Assembly: GCA_902776955.1 (NCBI GenBank)
Contig: CACYSG010000009.1
Location: forward strand, 1 to 54,977
From: an uncultured Bacteroidales bacterium
GTDB taxonomy: Bacteria > Bacteroidota > Bacteroidia > Bacteroidales > Muribaculaceae
DNA: 54,977 bases
Reading direction: 5' to 3'
The position numbers and the translations under genes were made by a program. The notes under the pieces are model-generated. The model saw nothing but the letters and a program-made list of their open reading frames with translations. It searched no databases and was not told the DNA's origin. Position 1 is the first letter of the stretch; every line of letters starts with the position of its first letter. Of the stretch, positions 51,066 through 54,977 are shown piece after piece.

Positions 51066-52496
51066 TTATTTTTCTGGAACTGGTGGATAAATAGAATCTG
51101 GGACATGAACAGAATCTGGGATAGAATAAAGCTCTTCTGCAGCCACGGCGGTAGAATCTGCTGGTGCTTCTTCCACAACTTCAGTTGTATCTATGGTTTC
51201 AATTGAGTAGTAGCCGTTGGCTCCTGCTCTGATCAATATAAATAATGGAATGCAAACTGTTAGCAACAATACACATTCTAATGCCAATGAGGTCAGAAAC
51301 TGTTTGTCGTGCAAATTGTCTCGAACTGGCTCTGTCTGTTCAAAGAATGTTTTGCCATGATACCTAGAAGTCAATAATAATGATGTCGCTAAGATAAAAG
51401 GCAGAACAAAAATACAGAAGAGTGTAATGGTAAATCTTGGATCGGTAATATCTTGTGAAATTAACCAAATAACAATCCCAATTAATCCAAATAAAAGAAT
51501 GTAGATTGGTAAGCGTTTCCATTTTAAGGCTTGATACAGTGAATAGCAATAGACCAATAAAACCAAACTGATGGGCAATAAAAAATTTCTGGAATAATAT
51601 TTGTCCACTTCATCAAAGAAAGTAATAAGTAGCAAACCAGTTAATATGTACCCTAAGATGATAATGATTCTTACGATGGCCGAAATCCATGGAGATCTCT
51701 CTTTGCCATTAGGGTTCGTAAACCATCTGGCTAGTCTTTTAAAAGGATTGTTAGTGGGCTTTATGTCGTTTTTGCCTTCATCAGATATGCTCGTTTGGGC
51801 TTTCAATTCAGGCAAGGTTAATACGTTCTGATGGTATGCAATGCCTAATAACGCCGCTTCTTTGGCCTTTAACTCGTCGTATAGGGTTGAAGATACCTGC
51901 CACTGGCTGCGCAGGCTGTCCAATTCTTTGGAAACATCTGTTAGGCGTTTCCTGATATGCGATAACTCTCGCTCTTTTTCTTCTGCTTTCTTCAGTCGCT
52001 CAGCTTCAAGCTTGCGTTTTTCCTCTTCACGTTTCTTTTGCTCTTCAACATTGTTCAGATAACTTTTGATGCTATCTGTCATTCGGTTGATAGCTTTCTC
52101 AGGATTCTTCATGAAGTCGATGTGATCGAGCTTGGCAATATACAGAATCACAGATTCGTTGAACACCGAATCATCGACCAGCAATGGAATGATTCTTTTC
52201 TTATAGGCATGGGCCGTAGCGATCTCGTTGCTGGTCCAATCAGAGGCATTGGAGTGATGCGACGAAATGAAAAGGAATATCTCGGAATTCTTTATGGCTC
52301 GAGCAATGAGTGGCGCAAATTCATCACCAGAGTAAACACCATTCTCGTCAAACCAATATTTCACATTTATTTTCTCCAGCGCATCTTTTACCTTAGAAAC
52401 GACATTACCAGGAATGACGTTGTTATTCTCGTCGACGTAGTCTTTGCGAGAATAGCTGATAAATACGTCGTATTTTTCGTTATATGATTCGTCCAT
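51066..52496 (-). CDS. TIR domain protein with coiled coil and C-terminal membrane segments
   Basis: 476 residues from ATG 52496; a longer upstream reading begins before the -7 box. Residues 8-145 are a TIR domain: box 1 KYDVFISYSRKDY, and Glu91 in DWTSNEIATAH, the position of the catalytic NADase glutamate. A charged coiled coil (about 152-200, EEQKKREEEKRKLEAERLKK) follows, then about five or six membrane segments between 270 and 430, and an acidic Pro-rich C-terminus. The gene is much AT-richer than its neighbours, a sign of transfer. Bacterial TIR proteins commonly work in antiphage defence; here the domain would face the cytoplasm from the membrane. Confidence 0.8.
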   Translation of the reverse strand: MDESYNEKYDVFISYSRKDYVDENNNVIPGNVVSKVKDALEKINVKYWFDENGVYSGDEFAPLIARAIKNSEIFLFISSHHSNASDWTSNEIATAHAYKKRIIPLLVDDSVFNESVILYIAKLDHIDFMKNPEKAINRMTDSIKSYLNNVEEQKKREEEKRKLEAERLKKAEEKERELSHIRKRLTDVSKELDSLRSQWQVSSTLYDELKAKEAALLGIAYHQNVLTLPELKAQTSISDEGKNDIKPTNNPFKRLARWFTNPNGKERSPWISAIVRIIIILGYILTGLLLITFFDEVDKYYSRNFLLPISLVLLVYCYSLYQALKWKRLPIYILLFGLIGIVIWLISQDITDPRFTITLFCIFVLPFILATSLLLTSRYHGKTFFEQTEPVRDNLHDKQFLTSLALECVLLLTVCIPLFILIRAGANGYYSIETIDTTEVVEEAPADSTAVAAEELYSIPDSVHVPDSIYPPVPEK

Positions 52497-52517
52497 AATG
52501 ATTGGAAGTATTTTTTG

Positions 52518-52525
52518 CAAAAATA
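52518..52525 (-). promoter_or_regulatory. Probable -7 element of the TIR gene
   Basis: Minus strand TATTTTTG, 22 bases before the ATG at 52496. It supports the shorter start. Confidence 0.5.
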
Positions 52526-52646
52526 CAAATAATTGGGTACATATCGGAAAAAACTCTTCAATAAAATGCAAACCACCGACGACATGAGAGGGAAAAATGC
52601 GGTTTTTTGCAGATTCAGGGCGAAATCGTTGTGGCTATGAAAAAAA

Positions 52647-54254
52647 ATGTCTAATTTTACCCCACAAGAAATAAAACGACGACCAATCATGGACATCAGA
52701 CTACCAAAGAGGATTGACGGGCATCAGCCTGAAGTGCTGATCGAGTCCAAGCAGATTACCATCATCGGTGCCAACGGTGCCGGCAAGAGTCGATTCTGCT
52801 CGGCACTGGTCGATGAGTTGGGTGATAAGGCCTACCGCATCTCGGCCTTGAAGGCATTGTTCACGCCTTCTTCCTCCCCCACTCCGCTCAAGGGCTCCAT
52901 CGAGGACCTGTTCAACCGCATGAACGCCGCCAACCCACATGTGAAAAACCTGGCCGAGACCGAATTTGACAAGTTGTTCTATCTCATGCTCAACGAGGAG
53001 GTCCGCGAACTGATGAATTTCAAGGCCCATCAGTTGATGGGTGAAAATATAGAGTTTCCCAAGACCAAACTCGACGTCACCGTCAAGAAGTGGCAGGCCG
53101 TGTTCCCCAAGAACAAGATGCTGCGCGAGAACGGCAAACTGATGTTCACCAGCGAGGGTTACGAGGACAAGTACCCGCTCATGCGCCTGAGCGACGGTGA
53201 GAAGTCGGTGCTCTACTACATCGGCGCGGTGCAATATGCCATGCCCGACGCCGCCATCCTGGTCGATGACCCCGAGACGTTCATCCACAGCAGCATCATG
53301 CGCACGCTGTGGAACGTGCTTGAAGAGATGCGCCCCGACTGCACCTTCATCTACAACACCCATGACGTGGCGTTCGCCAGCTCGCGCATCGACAACCAGT
53401 GCGTGTGGGTCAAGGAGTTTGACCCCGAATCCCAGGCCTGGGACTATGAGGTGATGACCTCGAGCCGCGAACTGGACGCCGCCCTGTTCGACCTGCTGGG
53501 CAGCCGCAAGCCTGTCCTGTTTATCGAGGGCGACGAGAAGCACAGCATCGACGCCAAGCTCTACCCCCTCATTTTCCCGGAATACACAATCAAGCCCCTG
53601 GGCAGCTGCAACAAGGTCATCGAGACGGTACGCACCTTCGGCGACCTGCAGGGTTTCCACCAGCTCGACAGCCGCGGCATCGTCGACCGTGACCGCCGCA
53701 GCGACGAGGAGGTGGAATACCTGCGCAAGAAGAACATCCTCGTGCCCGACGTCGCCGAGATAGAAAACCTGTTCATGCTCGAGGGCGTCATCCGCGCCGT
53801 GGCGCGCCACAAGCGCCGCAACGAGAATATCGTCTTCCCCAAGGTTAAAAAACGCGTCGTTGACCTGTTCACCCACGAACTCAAGCAGCAGGCCCTGCAG
53901 CACGTGCGCCACCGCGTGAAACACGACGTGGAACTGCGCATCGACATGAAATTCCGCACCATCAGCGCCCTCGAGGAGCACATGATCGAGCTGGTGAGCG
54001 AAATCAACCCCAGGGGACTGTACGACCAGTTGTGCCGCGAGTTCCACGCCTATGAGGACAACGGCGACTACGCCAGCATCCTGCGCGTCTATAACCAGAA
54101 GCAGATGCTCAGCGAGAGCAACGTCGCCACCCTGTGCGGCTTCAAGAGCAAGGACGAGTACATCCGTGGCGTGCTCAACATCCTCAAGGGCAACAGCACC
54201 AACGCCGAGGCCATCCGCCAGGCCATCAAGGCCTGCTTCGGCCTCACCGAGTAG
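52647..54254 (+). CDS. Fused AAA15 ATPase-DUF4435 (TOPRIM-like) protein, PARIS-like
   Basis: 535 residues. The ABC-type ATPase has Walker A GANGAGKS (41-48), signature LSDGEK (181-186), Walker B AILVDDPE (203-210) and His239 in the H-loop. From about residue 285 comes a DUF4435/TOPRIM-like half: VLFIEGDEK with Glu294, IVDRDRRSDEE with Asp347/349, and EIENLF. In the PARIS antiphage system the same two modules are the AriA and AriB proteins, and single-gene fusions are known. OLD-type nucleases are the main alternative. ATG 52647 is used; ATG 52689 (MDIRLPKR) is also possible. It is divergent from the TIR gene, 150 bases apart. Confidence 0.8.
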   Translation: MSNFTPQEIKRRPIMDIRLPKRIDGHQPEVLIESKQITIIGANGAGKSRFCSALVDELGDKAYRISALKALFTPSSSPTPLKGSIEDLFNRMNAANPHVKNLAETEFDKLFYLMLNEEVRELMNFKAHQLMGENIEFPKTKLDVTVKKWQAVFPKNKMLRENGKLMFTSEGYEDKYPLMRLSDGEKSVLYYIGAVQYAMPDAAILVDDPETFIHSSIMRTLWNVLEEMRPDCTFIYNTHDVAFASSRIDNQCVWVKEFDPESQAWDYEVMTSSRELDAALFDLLGSRKPVLFIEGDEKHSIDAKLYPLIFPEYTIKPLGSCNKVIETVRTFGDLQGFHQLDSRGIVDRDRRSDEEVEYLRKKNILVPDVAEIENLFMLEGVIRAVARHKRRNENIVFPKVKKRVVDLFTHELKQQALQHVRHRVKHDVELRIDMKFRTISALEEHMIELVSEINPRGLYDQLCREFHAYEDNGDYASILRVYNQKQMLSESNVATLCGFKSKDEYIRGVLNILKGNSTNAEAIRQAIKACFGLTE

Positions 54255-54360
54255 CGCTCCCGCCAGTAGCTGGGCCTTTTCCTTGCCCCCGCCAGTAGCC
54301 AGGCATTTTCATTGAGGGTGTGTCATAATTCAGTTATGGCTCACCCTCTTTGCAGATCAA

Positions 54361-54398
54361 CCGCCTGAGAATGCGATATTTTTCAGGCGGCTGTTTTT
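54361..54398 (+). terminator. Terminator-like hairpin at the IS end
   Basis: CCGCCTGA (54361-54368) and TCAGGCGG (54383-54390) pair perfectly and are followed by CTGTTTTTT. It would stop plus-strand transcripts coming from the AAA-DUF4435 gene, and overlaps the transposase stop codon. Confidence 0.6.
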
Positions 54399-54977
54399 TC
54401 TGTGTTTTGCCAGGACATTCGATTCTCATGGGGTAAAAAATGAACTGTGACGGCAAAATGACAAAAATGTGGCCCGTTTCCGCCATCTCGGGCGGATTTT
54501 ACCATTTTTGCGGCCATTTTCTTGATGTTGAACGCGATAGCGAAGAAGGCAAAGTCCATCGTGACCTTGTCTTTGCCGAAGTGGCGGAAGCGCTTGTAGT
54601 GCATGTTGTTCTTCATCTGCCCGAACACGGCCTCCGGCGGCTGACCTCGATCTCTCGGTTGCCTCTCTTCCTCCTGTGACATTTGGCCTTCAACGGACAG
54701 CCTTGGCAGTGCTGTGCCCGGTAGACGGCCTGCTCGATGATGTAGCCGCTCTCAGTCCTGTCGTACCGTGTGCCCACGCGCCTCATGTGCTGTCCCATCG
54801 GGCAGACGAAGTAATCGCCCTCGGCATTGTGGTGCAGGTTCTCCACACGGCGTGGGTCCTGCTTGAAGGAGCGCTTCCGCTCCATGTGGAAGTAGTTGTA
54901 CTTGACGTAGGCCTGGATGCCGTTCTCTTCCATGAAGCGATAGTTCTCCTCGCTGCCGTATCCCGAGTCGGCCACCA
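54383..54977 (-). pseudogene. IS1182-type transposase, 3' part, broken by a frameshifting deletion
   Basis: The upstream segment (54613-54977) reads VADSGYGSEENYRFMEENG (catalytic Asp region), AYVKYNYFHMERKRSFK, CPMGQHMRRV, and the Cys-rich CQGCPLKAKCH to NREIEVS. The frame then changes: the second segment (to 54383) continues GQPPEAVFGQMKNNMHYKRF with the catalytic Glu, and FAIAFNIKKM. In relatives some 20-25 residues lie between these two blocks; here they are missing and the frames differ by one. An inactive copy is likely unless the deletion is an assembly error. Confidence 0.82.

Larger units (their letters stand above)
54314..54977 (-). mobile_element. Left part of an IS1182-type insertion sequence
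   Basis: The element begins near 54314 with GAGGGTGTGTCATAA, like the GAGGCTGTCTCA-type ends of Bacteroidota IS1182 elements, and runs past the right edge. An inverted CACCCTC lies at 54343-54350. Bases 54255-54313 hold two copies of a CCCGCCAGTAGC unit. Confidence 0.7.

Noticed and set aside
3600-54000. tRNA or rRNA genes
   Set aside because: No cloverleaf with the conserved GGTTCGA-type arm and no rRNA-like sequence was noticed on either strand.

Overview
The window is a chromosomal fragment of a Bacteroidota bacterium, most likely a gut-type Bacteroidales (Muribaculaceae or Prevotellaceae-like). The evidence is: many promoters of the Bacteroidota form TTTG-N19-21-TAnnTTTG, weak or absent Shine-Dalgarno sequences, a TonB-type outer-membrane receptor, SPII lipoproteins, and a secreted protein ending in a dockerin-like repeat pair. 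Coding DNA is GC-rich; the TIR gene near 51-52.5 kb is clearly AT-richer. The genus cannot be fixed from the sequence alone.

Layout. (1) 0.2-19.8 kb: an almost complete anaerobic-type adenosylcobalamin (B12) locus. Four consecutive two-domain fusion genes (CbiH-CbiC, CbiE-CbiT, CbiG-CbiF, CobK-CbiD) provide eight corrin-ring steps. They are followed by a BtuC/BtuF-type uptake pair and then CobS, CobC, CobU, CobT, CbiB, CobD, CbiP, a PduO-type adenosyltransferase and CbiA. CbiL, the early methyltransferase, the cobaltochelatase and a BtuD ATPase are not in the window. Between CobK-CbiD and BtuC sits a gene for a secreted protein made of five 65-residue repeats, flanked by direct repeats of about 215-235 bp that carry a remnant of the CbiD 3' end. 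(2) 20-32 kb: small envelope proteins, an outer-membrane beta-barrel receptor, a YbjQ protein, two lipoproteins, a polyprenyl synthetase, TatD, an M13 peptidase and DnaB. (3) 32.3-34.9 kb: a Nudix-type (NrtR/AraR-like) regulator, a small uncharacterised protein and a vWA protein with an A1S_2505-like, possibly macrodomain-like, C-terminus, with three TGTA-N5-TACA palindromes in the control regions. (4) 35-47.3 kb: TrkA/TrkH, a GH31 glycosidase, Cmk, IspH, an unknown membrane-anchored protein whose gene overlaps an MBL-fold gene tail to tail by 104 bp, an RsmI-family methyltransferase, PhoH and MenG/UbiE. (5) 47.6-55 kb: a dockerin-tailed secreted protein, an array of six palindromic repeats, a permease fused to a heavy-metal (HMA) domain, and a likely defence pair: a TIR-membrane protein divergent from a fused AAA15-DUF4435 protein that resembles a single-gene PARIS system. 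The window ends inside a decayed IS1182-type insertion sequence.

The most unusual non-coding feature is a set of heptamer repeats (ACTAGGG, ACTAGAA, AGTTAAG, GGAATTA, AAGATAA) that fill the spacers of the B12 locus and of ispH. They lie in nearly constant order and orientation directly before start codons. Each 7-base unit carries a TAA or TAG, so an array closes all three reading frames. The strongest candidates for something undescribed are this heptamer leader system, the Nudix-regulator/vWA-A1S_2505 cassette with its palindromes, and the TIR/AAA-DUF4435 divergent pair.
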